From Novipirellula sp052161655 (GTDB lineage: Bacteria; Planctomycetota; Planctomycetia; Pirellulales; Pirellulaceae), in the NCBI RefSeq assembly GCF_052161655.1, contig NZ_CP197418.1, positions 3,286,001 through 3,350,000 on the forward strand: 64,000 nucleotides of DNA, given 5' to 3'. This document shows, piece by piece, positions 18,906 to 28,945 of the stretch (its first letter is position 1; each line of letters begins with the position of its first letter). Both the position numbers and the translations under genes were made by a program. Under the pieces are notes generated by a model. That model saw nothing but the letters and a program-made list of their open reading frames with translations, was not told where the DNA came from and searched no databases.

Positions 18906-20975
18906 TTAATCCTTTTGCGTGAGTATGACTTGTTCCATATCCGCCCACTGAACCGATACTTCAAATCTCAGTTTTGCCGATGTTTGTAACAGAGTCACCA
19001 AGGATTGCAATTCAGCAACACGGCGGGACATCTCTGTCAAATGATCCACGTGCGACTTCATCGCCGCGCGGCGAGGGCGAATGATCCGCCGCGCGTCCGT
19101 GTCGCTGCGATCGTACAAGGATTCGACCTGAGCAACTTGCTGCAACAATTGGTCCGTTTGGCCGAGCAACGCATTAGCAAAATTTGCTAGCCCCGTCTCG
19201 GTAAACGACTGCCATGCGAACGTGGGGTCCAGTCGGCCGGCGGTCCGGATTTGACAAGAGAGTTTGGTCGTACACTTGATGTCGAAGCGGATACCGATCC
19301 GTACGTTTTCGCTGTCTTTGAGCGATAGGACCGCAATCCCACTCGTACGTCGTGGAGATGTGGAATCGATGGGTTCAATCCAAGCTTCCTCTACCTCGTC
19401 CGGCAACTCGAATTCGATTTTCAACCTGGCGACCTTCGTTGGCAACATTCCCGACAGATTCCAACTGGGGTGAAAATCTGATTTTTCAAAGGACAGCGTC
19501 CAAGCATCCGCTTCGATTCGCGGACGAAAGAAAACGACGTCGCCGCCAACATCGCGAAGACGACCATGTAACAGAGAGCTCGCTTGAGAACTTGCTTTGG
19601 CGTTTTCGTTCCACTGAAACCTCAGTCCCTCCGCTTCGCCATTTAAGACCGCAATCGAAGTCTCGTTTCGGGTATCGCGAATGTCGTACGATGCAATTAA
19701 TTCTGCAGCGATTTCTCGACTGGGAATCATCGCAATCGGAATGTTGATGGGGAACTCGAGCAAAAGTCGGTCGCGGGCATCATTACTGAAATGAAAGTTT
19801 TCGATGGATTGTGAGGTCGCAGTATCGTCCGTCGCCGGCAACTCAATTGCGTGTACTGCCACCGATCGCACGGTTTGCGGTATCTCGGGTGATTCGATCT
19901 CCGGGGCGATTGATAACGCGTCCGTAGCGATGTTGTTAGAGATGCTGACGTCGCCAATGGAAATCGCCGCTGCGGTGCCTTCCACTGCATCTTGTGCTTG
20001 CTCTGCGAACGAGTTTGGATCGGCGTCCGCAGTCGAAGATTGCGACGTCTCGAAGTTCGACGACATCATCGACGGAACAAGCGAATCAAATTCCAATAAC
20101 GATTTCGGGTTCGCCAGCGTGGATCCCGAATTCAGTTCATCGCTCGTTGTGTCAAATGATTCGAGTGTCGCGGTTTGTAGCACGCTGTCGGTGTTGGAGT
20201 CTGGTGTGTCGTTTCCAATCACCGGCGACTTCGTGTCCCTTTCGAATTGCTGCGAGGCAACGCCGGTGTCTGCAACCATCAATTTTTCAGGATGTGAAGT
20301 TCCGCTATTCCACCACCAAACCAGTCCCAACGTGATGCCGATGATCCCCACGGTGGCGATGGCAACGACCGGGTTTGGCTGGCGTCGCCGACTCGTATTG
20401 CGAGACGGCGCTTCCTCCGGCGCCAGACTGACGTCGGCAAGGCTGCTTTGCTGATCAGGCTGATTGGTTTGCGAAACGTTTGCATTGGACTCGCCTAATG
20501 CCGTCACACCTAATGCCGTCACACCTAATGCCGTCACGCCTCGCGAGAGTTCGCCACCGACTTGGTTTCGGAATTCTTCTAATCGCTGTTCATTGATCGC
20601 ACGCACATCATGATGGGATGGTGCATCACTTGACACCGGATCTTCAGGCCTTGTTTTTGTGGACCGCAATCCCACGGTGCCGTGCGAATCGACCAACCAA
20701 TCCGCCAAGTTGATGGGCGGTAGCGGTTGACCGGTGCGAGCATGGATGTCCTCGGCGATTGCACTCGCTTGTTGGCACCAAACGTCGACGACGTCGCGGG
20801 GTGGTGGTCCCAAGCGAGCAATGATGTCGCACACGGACTCGGCATTCGCACTAGGACTCTGTAGCGAAGGTTCCGAGGTTGACCTGGAGCGATGACTCAT
20901 GTCGACGACCGCCGTTTCGGTGACATTTTCTACACTGCGGTGGAGCAGCCGCGACGCTGCAATGGGCGTCGCCAT
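18906..20975 (-). CDS. Large single-pass membrane protein of unknown function
   Basis: A ~689-residue protein I do not recognise. About 200 N-terminal residues are polar and include a GVTAL triplicate (from the 15-bp tandem repeat at 20494-20538). One membrane segment follows at ~208-227 (VVAIATVGIIGITLGLVWWW), so the following ~460 residues are probably outside the cytoplasm. That part begins Ser/Thr-rich (low complexity) and ends in a folded-looking domain plus a helical C-terminus (~600-689). The start is uncertain: ATG 20975, TTG 20990 and ATG 20900 are all in frame and none has a good Shine-Dalgarno site. It is co-transcribed with the AcuI-type reductase 5 bases downstream, an unexpected partner. 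Confidence 0.8.
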   Translation of the reverse strand: MATPIAASRLLHRSVENVTETAVVDMSHRSRSTSEPSLQSPSANAESVCDIIARLGPPPRDVVDVWCQQASAIAEDIHARTGQPLPPINLADWLVDSHGTVGLRSTKTRPEDPVSSDAPSHHDVRAINEQRLEEFRNQVGGELSRGVTALGVTALGVTALGESNANVSQTNQPDQQSSLADVSLAPEEAPSRNTSRRRQPNPVVAIATVGIIGITLGLVWWWNSGTSHPEKLMVADTGVASQQFERDTKSPVIGNDTPDSNTDSVLQTATLESFDTTSDELNSGSTLANPKSLLEFDSLVPSMMSSNFETSQSSTADADPNSFAEQAQDAVEGTAAAISIGDVSISNNIATDALSIAPEIESPEIPQTVRSVAVHAIELPATDDTATSQSIENFHFSNDARDRLLLEFPINIPIAMIPSREIAAELIASYDIRDTRNETSIAVLNGEAEGLRFQWNENAKASSQASSLLHGRLRDVGGDVVFFRPRIEADAWTLSFEKSDFHPSWNLSGMLPTKVARLKIEFELPDEVEEAWIEPIDSTSPRRTSGIAVLSLKDSENVRIGIRFDIKCTTKLSCQIRTAGRLDPTFAWQSFTETGLANFANALLGQTDQLLQQVAQVESLYDRSDTDARRIIRPRRAAMKSHVDHLTEMSRRVAELQSLVTLLQTSAKLRFEVSVQWADMEQVILTQKD
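20494..20538 (+). repeat. Three tandem 15-bp repeats inside the membrane-protein gene
   Basis: The unit CCTAATGCCGTCACA occurs three times without gaps; the last copy ends in G. On the coding strand it encodes GVTAL three times, so copy-number change keeps the frame. Confidence 0.9.
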
Positions 20976-21369
20976 GGCCGATGATAGCAATTTCCGGAGT
21001 CATTCGGAAAATTTTTCCTGAACGTATCGGCCGGAATAACCAAACCTCAGCGCCCGGTTGTGCCGATAAATCCGCGTGAAGGAGTTGTGTCGAACGTTCC
21101 TGAAAAATGAATTTTCAGGATTCGAGGTTCGGCATGAATTGCTTCAAAGCCAATCTGAGGGGGAAAAGGTGGGCTCGGTTTTGATCGTCGCGTGTACGCG
21201 TCGAGAAGGATCAGCCATACCTGAGGCTTGTGCGGCGAGGGTCGCGGCATCAGCCATCGATAGCAGCGGTCCAATTGGTGGCCCGCATTTGCTTCGTTCC
21301 CGCTTTTGACACTCCGGCTTTTCCATACCGGCCGATAGCGAGGCGGCGTTTGCCGCGGAGACGTTTGCA
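20976..21369. other. Divergent intergenic region before the BBP7 gene
   Basis: About 390 bases with no gene. It holds a perfect 8-bp hairpin (CCTGAAAA at 21099-21106 and TTTTCAGG at 21112-21119). The Shine-Dalgarno GGAG for the BBP7 gene lies at 21357-21360. Confidence 0.5.
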
Positions 21370-22974
21370 ATGCACCGAATGATTCCAATAAAAGCGACCT
21401 GTTTTACTCTGTTTGCCACAGCGGTCTTTGCGTTTTGGGCTGGTATTCCCGAGGCACAAGCCCAACCGCCGCGGGTGGTTCAAGCCGACATGGACTATGC
21501 CGGAAGCGGCTATGTAACGCCGGCTGGCATGGTCCCGCCGACGATGTACAACGGCACTGTGATGCCACTGGGAATGCAGAGCGGCGTGATGCCGGTCGGC
21601 TTCAATGGCCCCGCTTGTGATAGCGGTGGCTGTGACAGTCCCTACGGCGACGGCGGCCTCTACGGCGGCATGATCGGCAGTGGCTGTGATGGCAGCTGCG
21701 GCGGCGGTTGCGATGGTGGCTGCGGTTACGGCGAAGACGAATGCGACGCCGGGATCTTCGGCGGTTGCGGTTGTGGACGCTGTCGGATGCTCGGTCGCGG
21801 CGGACTATTAGGTCGAGTCGGTGGCAATGCTACTGCTTGCGGCGGGTGTGCTCGCGAAGGATGCCCAGCTTGTGGCGGACGTACAAACCTACGCTTTCTC
21901 TGTATGTTTTGCCGTGGTGACGGCTGCGAAGCGTGTCAGTTCGTCGGCCGAGGCTATTTGCTTGGTGCAATGGGCAGCCTGCTCCCTTACCGGGATGCGG
22001 GTCGCTGTGCTCAACGCTGGTACGACCTCTCAGTCGAAGGCCTATTCCTGAGCCATAATGATGGCAATGGTAACGGCGTGCTCACGACTCAAGGCGTCAG
22101 TGGCACTCCTGTACTAAGACTTGGCGACGCGGAAAGCGACGATCTCGAAGCAGGAGTACGACTCTCGGCAGCGATGATCTTCGGTGCCGGCGGCAACATG
22201 GAATTCACCTACATGGGTGGCCAGGAGTGGGATGGACGGGCAACTGTCAACGATCCCAATGCTCAACTGTTTTCCGTGATTAGCGATTTCGGAGTCACTC
22301 CAGCAGGTGGTTTTGATGATACCGACCAATCGCTCAGCCAATCGATTGGAACGCAAAGCTCGTTCGACAGCTTTGAACTGAACTATCGTCGTCGCACCAT
22401 GGGGCCATATTGCCGCTTTCAAGGTTCGTGGTTGGTGGGACTTCGCCACATCCGCTACGACGACCAGTTGATCTACTCGACTGTTGGACTTGATAACAAC
22501 GGTACCGGTAACGATCGCCGCTTCTTCACGTCAAGCGACCGAAACAAGAACCGATTGTTCGGCCCTCAGGCTGGATTTGACCTTTGGTACAACGTGATGC
22601 CTGGGATCAATCTTGGATTGGGTGCAAAGGGAGCGTGGATGCAAAATGATGTCAAACGCAATTCGTTCCTCGCCTTCAACTCGGAAGCTGCCGGAGCCAC
22701 ACCAGGCTCGGTTAAGTTCGAGGACGGCAACCAAGAATCAACCGTGATGGGCGAATTTGAGGCGACACTACTTTATCGCCTCAGTCATTCATGGACGCTT
22801 CGCTCGGCTTACTATCTGATTGGTGTAGACGACGTTCACTTCGGAACCGTCGACGCCCAGAACATTCGCAATTTCTCGGATTCGCTCCCAGGAACGGCTC
22901 CAGGTGCCAACCGCAATCAAACGGACCAATTGGTGATCCAAGGTTTCTCGATCGGTGCCGAGTACATTTGGTAG
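21370..22974 (+). CDS. BBP7-type outer-membrane beta-barrel protein with a Cys/Gly-rich N-terminal region
   Basis: A 534-residue exported protein of the planctomycete BBP7 (beta-barrel porin 7) family. A signal peptide (hydrophobic ~8-25, cleavage near AQAQ) is followed by a Gly/Cys-rich stretch at ~80-200 with many CGG and CxxC-like clusters. From ~215 the barrel part starts with WYDLSVEGLFLSHND and continues in alternating strands, including YRRRTMGPYCRFQGSWLVGLRHIRY, to a C-terminal IGAEYIW ending in an aromatic residue, as usual for outer-membrane barrels. ATG 21370 has GGAG nine bases upstream. A strong terminator follows. Such barrels are abundant in Rhodopirellula; the Cys-rich part might form disulfide links in the wall, which is inference. 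Confidence 0.88.
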   Translation: MHRMIPIKATCFTLFATAVFAFWAGIPEAQAQPPRVVQADMDYAGSGYVTPAGMVPPTMYNGTVMPLGMQSGVMPVGFNGPACDSGGCDSPYGDGGLYGGMIGSGCDGSCGGGCDGGCGYGEDECDAGIFGGCGCGRCRMLGRGGLLGRVGGNATACGGCAREGCPACGGRTNLRFLCMFCRGDGCEACQFVGRGYLLGAMGSLLPYRDAGRCAQRWYDLSVEGLFLSHNDGNGNGVLTTQGVSGTPVLRLGDAESDDLEAGVRLSAAMIFGAGGNMEFTYMGGQEWDGRATVNDPNAQLFSVISDFGVTPAGGFDDTDQSLSQSIGTQSSFDSFELNYRRRTMGPYCRFQGSWLVGLRHIRYDDQLIYSTVGLDNNGTGNDRRFFTSSDRNKNRLFGPQAGFDLWYNVMPGINLGLGAKGAWMQNDVKRNSFLAFNSEAAGATPGSVKFEDGNQESTVMGEFEATLLYRLSHSWTLRSAYYLIGVDDVHFGTVDAQNIRNFSDSLPGTAPGANRNQTDQLVIQGFSIGAEYIW

Positions 22975-22999
22975 CTAAAGCCAACCTAATGCTATCTGC

Positions 23000-23034
23000 A
23001 AAAATCCCGCGAATTCGTTCGCGGGATTTTTTTT
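23000..23034 (+). terminator. Strong Rho-independent terminator of the BBP7 gene
   Basis: A perfect 14-bp stem with a TTCG tetraloop (arms 23000-23013 and 23018-23031), running into a T tract that ends at 23034. It is about 25 bases past the BBP7 stop. Confidence 0.95.
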
Positions 23035-23090
23035 GCGCACCTGAAGTAGCCATGGTGGGGGATCACCGCGTTCTGCGATTCCAGTAGGAG

Positions 23091-23239
23091 ACTGCTGAAT
23101 TAGTACATTTGCGTTTTGTAGCTACGCTCGCCAGAGCGTGGATGGTTGCCGTCCAATACAAGTCACCACCTTCTGGCGAAGGTAGCTACCAGAAACGTGC
23201 TTCACAGCGTTTGCCCAAACGGACAACGAATTCAGCAGT
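23091..23239 (+). repeat. Palindromic MITE-like repeat, copy 1 (upstream of the giant gene)
   Basis: A ~149-base element bounded by an 11-bp perfect terminal inverted repeat (ACTGCTGAATT at 23091-23101 and its complement at 23229-23239). Inside are two hairpins that mirror each other (GTAGCTAC..GCCAG at 23118-23138; CTGGC..GTAGCTAC at 23169-23189). Copy 2 lies at 29112-29345. It encodes nothing, so it is either a non-autonomous element or a structural repeat. Confidence 0.8.
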
Positions 23240-23836
23240 GTCCGTAGGGGACCGTTGAGTGCGGGCACGCCTTTGGCAGGTGGACGTATGTATCCATTTG
23301 CGGGGCGTCCCACCCGTTTTGCGTAGGCGTGGACGCCAGGAATTGGGTGGCGAAAGTCCATTTAGTCCGATTTTTCGGGGCAACCGGAACTTCCGTCGTG
23401 AATGACGCGTCCGAAGTGCACCGTTTCGTTGACACGTCTAAGGGTGCAATTAGAATCGCAACTCGTCCCTTTTCCCCTACGTCCATCTCATTCGCTTTCT
23501 CTTTCCTATTGTGACTAAGTTTCGGAATAGGAAGGCGTTCACTAAATTGCCAATGGCGCCCTATCGCAATAACCGATGCTGCTTAAAGCGCCCCCAAGCA
23601 ATTTAGAGTTCCGATAGATTTAGAGTTTTGATTGTTTGATTAGTCATTTTTTGGCCCAAACAAACTATCGGCGAATCAGAATGATAGACGGCTTGCGGCG
23701 AAAAGCGGCATGACTACGACTGACGACGAATACATCCACCTCGCAGCGTCATTGATTTGACGCCCTTGGGCTGACCGCGGCAAAACCGGAATTGTCGCGT
23801 GAATCCTTTGGCAGAACGTTTGGCAAGAGACCCTCG
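23240..23836. other. Gene-free upstream region of the giant gene
   Basis: About 600 bases with no supported gene. It probably carries the promoter and leader of the gene at 23837. A GAGACC element sits just upstream of that ATG. No other structure stands out. Confidence 0.5.
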
Positions 23837-26800
23837 ATGATCAAACGCAGTGAATCGATCCAGGCATCGACATCTAGCGATCCCCAACCTTCCCGCGCCT
23901 CTCGAAAACGAGCCAAACGCAGTTTGGCATCGCGGGGGATGCGTAAACGAACGCTAATGCTCGAAGGCCTCGAACAACGGCAATTGATGGCGGCCGATAT
24001 CCCCACGATTCCCATTGGCTCGTTGCCAACGTTCGACGCACCTCGCAACATCGGCACGGTTGCGTCGTTTTCTTATGTCGAGAAAGAAGCGATCACGTCG
24101 CTCGGCAACAACGACTTCTACACCGATGCTGAAATCATTCCTCTCGGCAATCAACCGGGCCAACGGAATACAATCGACATCAGTGGTACGTTTAACTTCG
24201 GCACCCGTCCTCCATTGGGAGGCGGATTCAATACCGACGTTGACGTTTATGGTTTCGATCTGAAAGCGGGCGATATTCTGGACATTGCGACTCAAGGGTC
24301 TGCAATTGAATACACCGTCTACTATGACAATGGTCGAATTTGGTACGGCGTCGATGATCTGCAATCGGCGGGTGTGCCAGCGAATTCGCCGATCCAAACC
24401 CTCGGCAATGCGACCTTCGCTCAGGTCATTCCGGAAGACGGACGTTATTACGTCGAAGTCGCGGCCAATGTTGGTGCTCCCGATTACAAGATCGGAATGC
24501 GAACCTATCGACCGACGTCCGAGAAGTTGCCCATTGGTGCCCAGCAAGTCATTTTCGTTGACTTCGACGGCGGAACGCTGACGCCCGACCAATACAGTGA
24601 TTCGCTCGGAGGCGTTAATGGTGTGCCGATCGGTGGCATCATCCGCTACCCATCGCTGCGAGATTCGCTCCCCGATATCGGGATCGAGATTCTCAACGAT
24701 GCCGCCTACAACCGCTTGGTTGCCGACACGATGGCGCAGGTCAAGCAGCATTTTGCTGACCTTGGACTCACCGGAACCAATGGCGATTACGCCAACACCG
24801 GTGTTCCTGGCGACTTTGGTGTGACAATCGTCAGTAGCGAAACTCACAACGATCCGGGTTCGAACCCCTTGGTGACTCGGATCATCGTTGGCGGAACGGC
24901 AGCGGACTTTGGTTTGCCCGCTCCGATTGCAACAGCAATTGACCTTGGAAACTTTGACCTGACCAGTATTGGTGTTGTTCAGGTTGACGCGATCAATGGC
25001 TTTGCCGCTCAGTTCCCGATCTCCAATGCGGTCAGTCAATTGGACGCAATTGCGCGACAATTGGCGGTCACGATTTCGCACGAAGCCTCGCATACGTTCG
25101 GGCTGCGGCACACCGATGGTACCAACCTCGTTGGTAACTTGATCGACGAAGGTGGTCCTCAGCAAGCCGAAGAATTCTTTGCCGGTGTTGGTAACGACGG
25201 AATTTTCGGAACCACCGACGACACGAGGATTGCCTTTACGACCGACCGCTTCTCGCGTACCGAAGGTCTCTTTGGCAGCCAGCGATCGGCCGAGACGCTT
25301 TCCCATGTACTGTCGACCGGAACCGTTGGCGGTTCGATCACTGGCCGTGTCTTTAACGACTTGAACCGCGATGGAAACGGTGCCGCCGATGGTGGATTGG
25401 CAGGCGTAACGGTATTCCTTGACGCAAACGGCAATGGTGTACTCGACTCCAGTGAAACACGCGCCGTTACTGGCGCCGATGGAAGCTACAGTCTGCCCGC
25501 GGCAACCGGCACACAGACGGTCGTTGCGATCGCTCCGTCGATTCAATTTGTTGCCAGTACTGCGACCAGCAAGCCCGTAACGACCACTGGTGCAACGGTT
25601 GGCGGTATTAACTTTGGTTTTACCAAGGTGCAATCTGACATCACCGGTACTAAGTTCAGTGATAACGATGGCGATGGCTTCCGCGATCCAGGCGAACCAG
25701 GCATCCCAGGCGTTTACATCTATCTCGACTTGGACGGCGACGATCGTCCCGATTTGGGTGAACCTAACGCGATCACGCGTGCGGATGGTTCTTACACCAT
25801 AAACTTCCCAGGCCCAGGCACGTACACGATTCGCGAAGTGGTCCAAGCCGGATTTGTACAAACCTTCCCTGCGGGTGGCGAATGGACGGTTGTCTTTGAT
25901 GGCTCGGCCGTCTTTGACAAAGACTTTGGCAACTTGCCATCACGCGACTTTGGTGATGCTCCGAACACCTATCTGACGACCGAAGCAGTCGGCGGTGCGG
26001 CTCACGGCATCACGACCGGTTTGACAATCGGAGCTTTGGTGGATCGTGAACTCGATGGTCAACCCAGTGTCTTAGCCGACGGTGACGACAACAACGGCGC
26101 CGATGATGAAGATGGCGTTCGTCAGGCCACACCGTTTGGTTTAGGCTCGACGGGGCAATTTGCAGTCACGGTCACTAATACCACTGGCAGCCCAGCCTAC
26201 CTACAAGGTTTTGTCGACTTTGATGGCGACGGCACGTTCAATGGTGCCAACGAGCGATTGACCGAAGTTCTCATCCCGAGCGGTGTCACCGGTGCGACGC
26301 AAACCATTAGCGCTGCGGTACCAAGCAACGCGATCATCGGTTCGACTTACGCTCGATTCCGCTTGAGCCAAACACAAGGCCTAGGACCTGGTGGGTTCGC
26401 GGAGACCGGTGAAGTCGAAGACATTCGCGTTTCCATATTGCCGACCAATAGTGTCGCCAACGACGACCTCAACCTGCAAGTCTCTCGCAACAGCGCTCCG
26501 GTACGATTGAACGTGCTGGCGAATGACTTTGAAACTGCCGAAAACCCGCTGACGATCGTTTCGTTCAATAACAATGGCACCAACGGTTCGGTGCGAATCG
26601 CGGATGACGACGGCGGCCGTTCGATCTTCTACACCCCGCAAAATGGGTTCACGGGACGCGACGTCTTTACCTACACGGTTAGCGATGTCTTCAACAATCT
26701 TTACACCGCTACGGTGATTGTTGAAGTCACGTTCCAATCGAATGTTCCTATCGCAATCGATGACATTTTTAGCATTCCTCAAGGTTCTCAGAACCGCGCA

Positions 26801-28945
26801 CTCAATGTACTCGACAATGACGTTGCGAGTCTGTCGGGTGGATTGTCCATCGCGAGTGTAACCCCCGGCAGTGCTGGCGGTACCGTCACGATCATCGGAG
26901 GCGGGCAATCGCTTCGCTATACTCCGGCCAGTAATTTTGCGGGTACCGAACAGTTCACTTACAGTGTCCAGGACGGAGCGGGATCGTCATCAAGTGCTCA
27001 GGTTACGATCAACTTGTTGCCAGGATCACAGGCCGATGATTTGGTCGATTATTCGATTGAATTCTTGGACCCGGTTAACAAGACCCCGATCACCAATCTG
27101 CAGCTAAATACGACCAACCCTGCAGCGAATCGATTTAGCGTTCGCGTGTTGGTGGACGAGCTCGACTTGGCGGGCACTCGCGACCCCGAAGGTGTGGTGT
27201 CGTCGTTCCTTGACTTGTTATACACCGACGAATTGGTGAAAACCGTCGCTAGCAGTGCCAACCCAGCCTTCCCGTTTGACATTTCCTTTGGGCCGCTGTT
27301 TAGCGGTGCAACTTTCCAACAAGGCAATGCACAAAAACCAGGTTTGATCGATGATGTTGGGGGCGTCCAAATCGTCAATAACCCAACGCCGTTTACGGGC
27401 AAGGCCGAACTGTTCACGATTACCTTTGAAGCGTTGTCACCCGGCGTTGCCGTGTTCGCGGCTGATCCAGCCGACGATGCTCGCAGCGAAACGGTCTTGC
27501 TCGGACAAGACGTTGCATTGACCCCAAGTCAGATTCGCTTCGGCAGAAGCGAATTCGTTATTTTCGCTGGTGATGGAACCTTTGTATCCGCCGTCGACGA
27601 CGCTTTCATGCAAGGTGTCGACTCGGTTGGCTCAACCATTTCGGCTTCGTCGCCAACCGCCGCTCGATTGAACGTACTGAATAACGATCAATTCGCCGGT
27701 AAACAGTTGCAAGAATTTGGTGTGGTTGTTCAGCCGCAAAACGGCACGATCACTGTTAATAACAACAACACGCCAAGTGATCTGAATGACGATTACTTCA
27801 ATTATCGTCCGACCAACAATCCTACCGCGTCTGGGTTTGACCAGTTCACTTACGTGATTGTTACCAACGAAGGTATCCGCAGCACCGCACAAGTAACCTT
27901 GGCGTACGGCAACGCGAATGCGGATGACGAAGTGCGGATCGGATTGAACCTTGTCAACGCAGGCGGCCAACCGATCAGCAGCAGCCAAATTCGCGTCGGT
28001 GATCGCTTCGGTGTCCAGGTCGACCTCGAAGACTTGCGGAACGACAGCACGTTTGTCTTCGCAGGCTTCTTGGACATGCTGTACGATTCGGCCTCGATCC
28101 GTCCTGCGAACACCAATCTGGCCGACCGCTACAACTTTGATGTGACTTTCGCAGCAAACTACAATGCGTCTGCGGGAGTTGGGACGGCATCCCGTTTGGG
28201 AATCATTGACGAATTCGGAACGGTCACGACGCAAACCAATGCGAGTGACAGCAACTTCCCAAGCTTGAACCCAGGCCGTATGGCGACGGTGTTCTTCGAC
28301 GCGATCGCGCCGGGATCGAGCATCATCGCGGCGTCGCCAGCCGATGCATCGATAGCCCAAGCCACGTTGCTGTTCCGCGAAAACGCTCCAGTGCCCGTAT
28401 CGCAAATTCGTTACGAGGCGTTGAACATCACGGTCGGGGCGAGTGGCCAAGGCGAATCGCCTTTGCAAAACACGCGACTTCCTGCTGACGTGAACAATGA
28501 CGGCCAAGTGACACCGATCGATGCATTGCATGTGATCAACGAGATGGCTCGCTTCTTGCCATCCTCTGGCGAAGGGGAAGCGGTGCTTTCCAGCCCCTTC
28601 TATGTCGATGTCAACGGTGACCGTGCAGTGACGGCACTCGATGCATTGCAAGTCATCAACGAACTGAGTCGTCGCGTTCAACCGGTCGGTAACAGTGGGG
28701 AAGGCGAAGCTCAACCCGTTGCCACTGCACTGCTTGTAAACACCGCTGCCAATGAAGATGCGGAACCCGTATCCGATTCGGTGTTTGCCGAGTTGTCTAA
28801 CACTGGTACCCGAGTTATTTCGGTCGATACACCGACGAACTCGCAAACCGCCAATGTAGCGATCGCGGGCGACATCGCCAGCGACGACAAAGATGACGAC
28901 GTGCTTGATCTGCTCGCCGACGATTTGGCTGGTTTGCTTAGCTAA
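23837..28945 (+). CDS. Giant multidomain exported protein: LEPR-XLL-like, metzincin-type zinc motif, SdrD-B-like, GEVED, cadherin-like, cohesin-like and dockerin domains
   Basis: A ~1702-residue protein. A Lys/Arg-rich N-terminus carries LEGLEQRQLMAAD (~40-53), a LEPR-XLL-like sorting motif. At 415-425 is HEASHTFGLRH, an exact HExxHxxGxxH zinc-binding motif of metzincin peptidases, followed by NLIDEGG where a Met-turn would be expected. Then come two SdrD-B-like beta modules (~498 and ~601, VTVFLDANGNGVLD), a GEVED domain (~735-868, ending in the motif GEVEDIRV), cadherin/Ig-like modules (~871-1060 and ~1251-1358, FTYTVSD), two cohesin-like beta-sandwiches (~1068-1248 and ~1361-1534, each ending SQIR), and a dockerin-like pair of Ca-binding helices (~1549-1618). 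ATG 23837 has a purine-rich leader; TTG 23792 is the alternative. Peptidase activity is likely but not proven. Confidence 0.9.
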   Translation: MIKRSESIQASTSSDPQPSRASRKRAKRSLASRGMRKRTLMLEGLEQRQLMAADIPTIPIGSLPTFDAPRNIGTVASFSYVEKEAITSLGNNDFYTDAEIIPLGNQPGQRNTIDISGTFNFGTRPPLGGGFNTDVDVYGFDLKAGDILDIATQGSAIEYTVYYDNGRIWYGVDDLQSAGVPANSPIQTLGNATFAQVIPEDGRYYVEVAANVGAPDYKIGMRTYRPTSEKLPIGAQQVIFVDFDGGTLTPDQYSDSLGGVNGVPIGGIIRYPSLRDSLPDIGIEILNDAAYNRLVADTMAQVKQHFADLGLTGTNGDYANTGVPGDFGVTIVSSETHNDPGSNPLVTRIIVGGTAADFGLPAPIATAIDLGNFDLTSIGVVQVDAINGFAAQFPISNAVSQLDAIARQLAVTISHEASHTFGLRHTDGTNLVGNLIDEGGPQQAEEFFAGVGNDGIFGTTDDTRIAFTTDRFSRTEGLFGSQRSAETLSHVLSTGTVGGSITGRVFNDLNRDGNGAADGGLAGVTVFLDANGNGVLDSSETRAVTGADGSYSLPAATGTQTVVAIAPSIQFVASTATSKPVTTTGATVGGINFGFTKVQSDITGTKFSDNDGDGFRDPGEPGIPGVYIYLDLDGDDRPDLGEPNAITRADGSYTINFPGPGTYTIREVVQAGFVQTFPAGGEWTVVFDGSAVFDKDFGNLPSRDFGDAPNTYLTTEAVGGAAHGITTGLTIGALVDRELDGQPSVLADGDDNNGADDEDGVRQATPFGLGSTGQFAVTVTNTTGSPAYLQGFVDFDGDGTFNGANERLTEVLIPSGVTGATQTISAAVPSNAIIGSTYARFRLSQTQGLGPGGFAETGEVEDIRVSILPTNSVANDDLNLQVSRNSAPVRLNVLANDFETAENPLTIVSFNNNGTNGSVRIADDDGGRSIFYTPQNGFTGRDVFTYTVSDVFNNLYTATVIVEVTFQSNVPIAIDDIFSIPQGSQNRALNVLDNDVASLSGGLSIASVTPGSAGGTVTIIGGGQSLRYTPASNFAGTEQFTYSVQDGAGSSSSAQVTINLLPGSQADDLVDYSIEFLDPVNKTPITNLQLNTTNPAANRFSVRVLVDELDLAGTRDPEGVVSSFLDLLYTDELVKTVASSANPAFPFDISFGPLFSGATFQQGNAQKPGLIDDVGGVQIVNNPTPFTGKAELFTITFEALSPGVAVFAADPADDARSETVLLGQDVALTPSQIRFGRSEFVIFAGDGTFVSAVDDAFMQGVDSVGSTISASSPTAARLNVLNNDQFAGKQLQEFGVVVQPQNGTITVNNNNTPSDLNDDYFNYRPTNNPTASGFDQFTYVIVTNEGIRSTAQVTLAYGNANADDEVRIGLNLVNAGGQPISSSQIRVGDRFGVQVDLEDLRNDSTFVFAGFLDMLYDSASIRPANTNLADRYNFDVTFAANYNASAGVGTASRLGIIDEFGTVTTQTNASDSNFPSLNPGRMATVFFDAIAPGSSIIAASPADASIAQATLLFRENAPVPVSQIRYEALNITVGASGQGESPLQNTRLPADVNNDGQVTPIDALHVINEMARFLPSSGEGEAVLSSPFYVDVNGDRAVTALDALQVINELSRRVQPVGNSGEGEAQPVATALLVNTAANEDAEPVSDSVFAELSNTGTRVISVDTPTNSQTANVAIAGDIASDDKDDDVLDLLADDLAGLLS

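Noticed and set aside
20494..20538. Tandem 15-mers considered as a CRISPR array
   Set aside because: The units are contiguous with no spacers and lie inside a coding sequence in frame.
23954..25861. A 635-codon open frame on the minus strand inside the giant gene
   Set aside because: It mirrors the codon pattern of the real plus-strand gene, which has recognisable domains throughout.
27632..28846. A 404-codon open frame on the minus strand inside the same giant gene
   Set aside because: It is an antisense shadow of the cohesin-like and dockerin regions, which are well supported.
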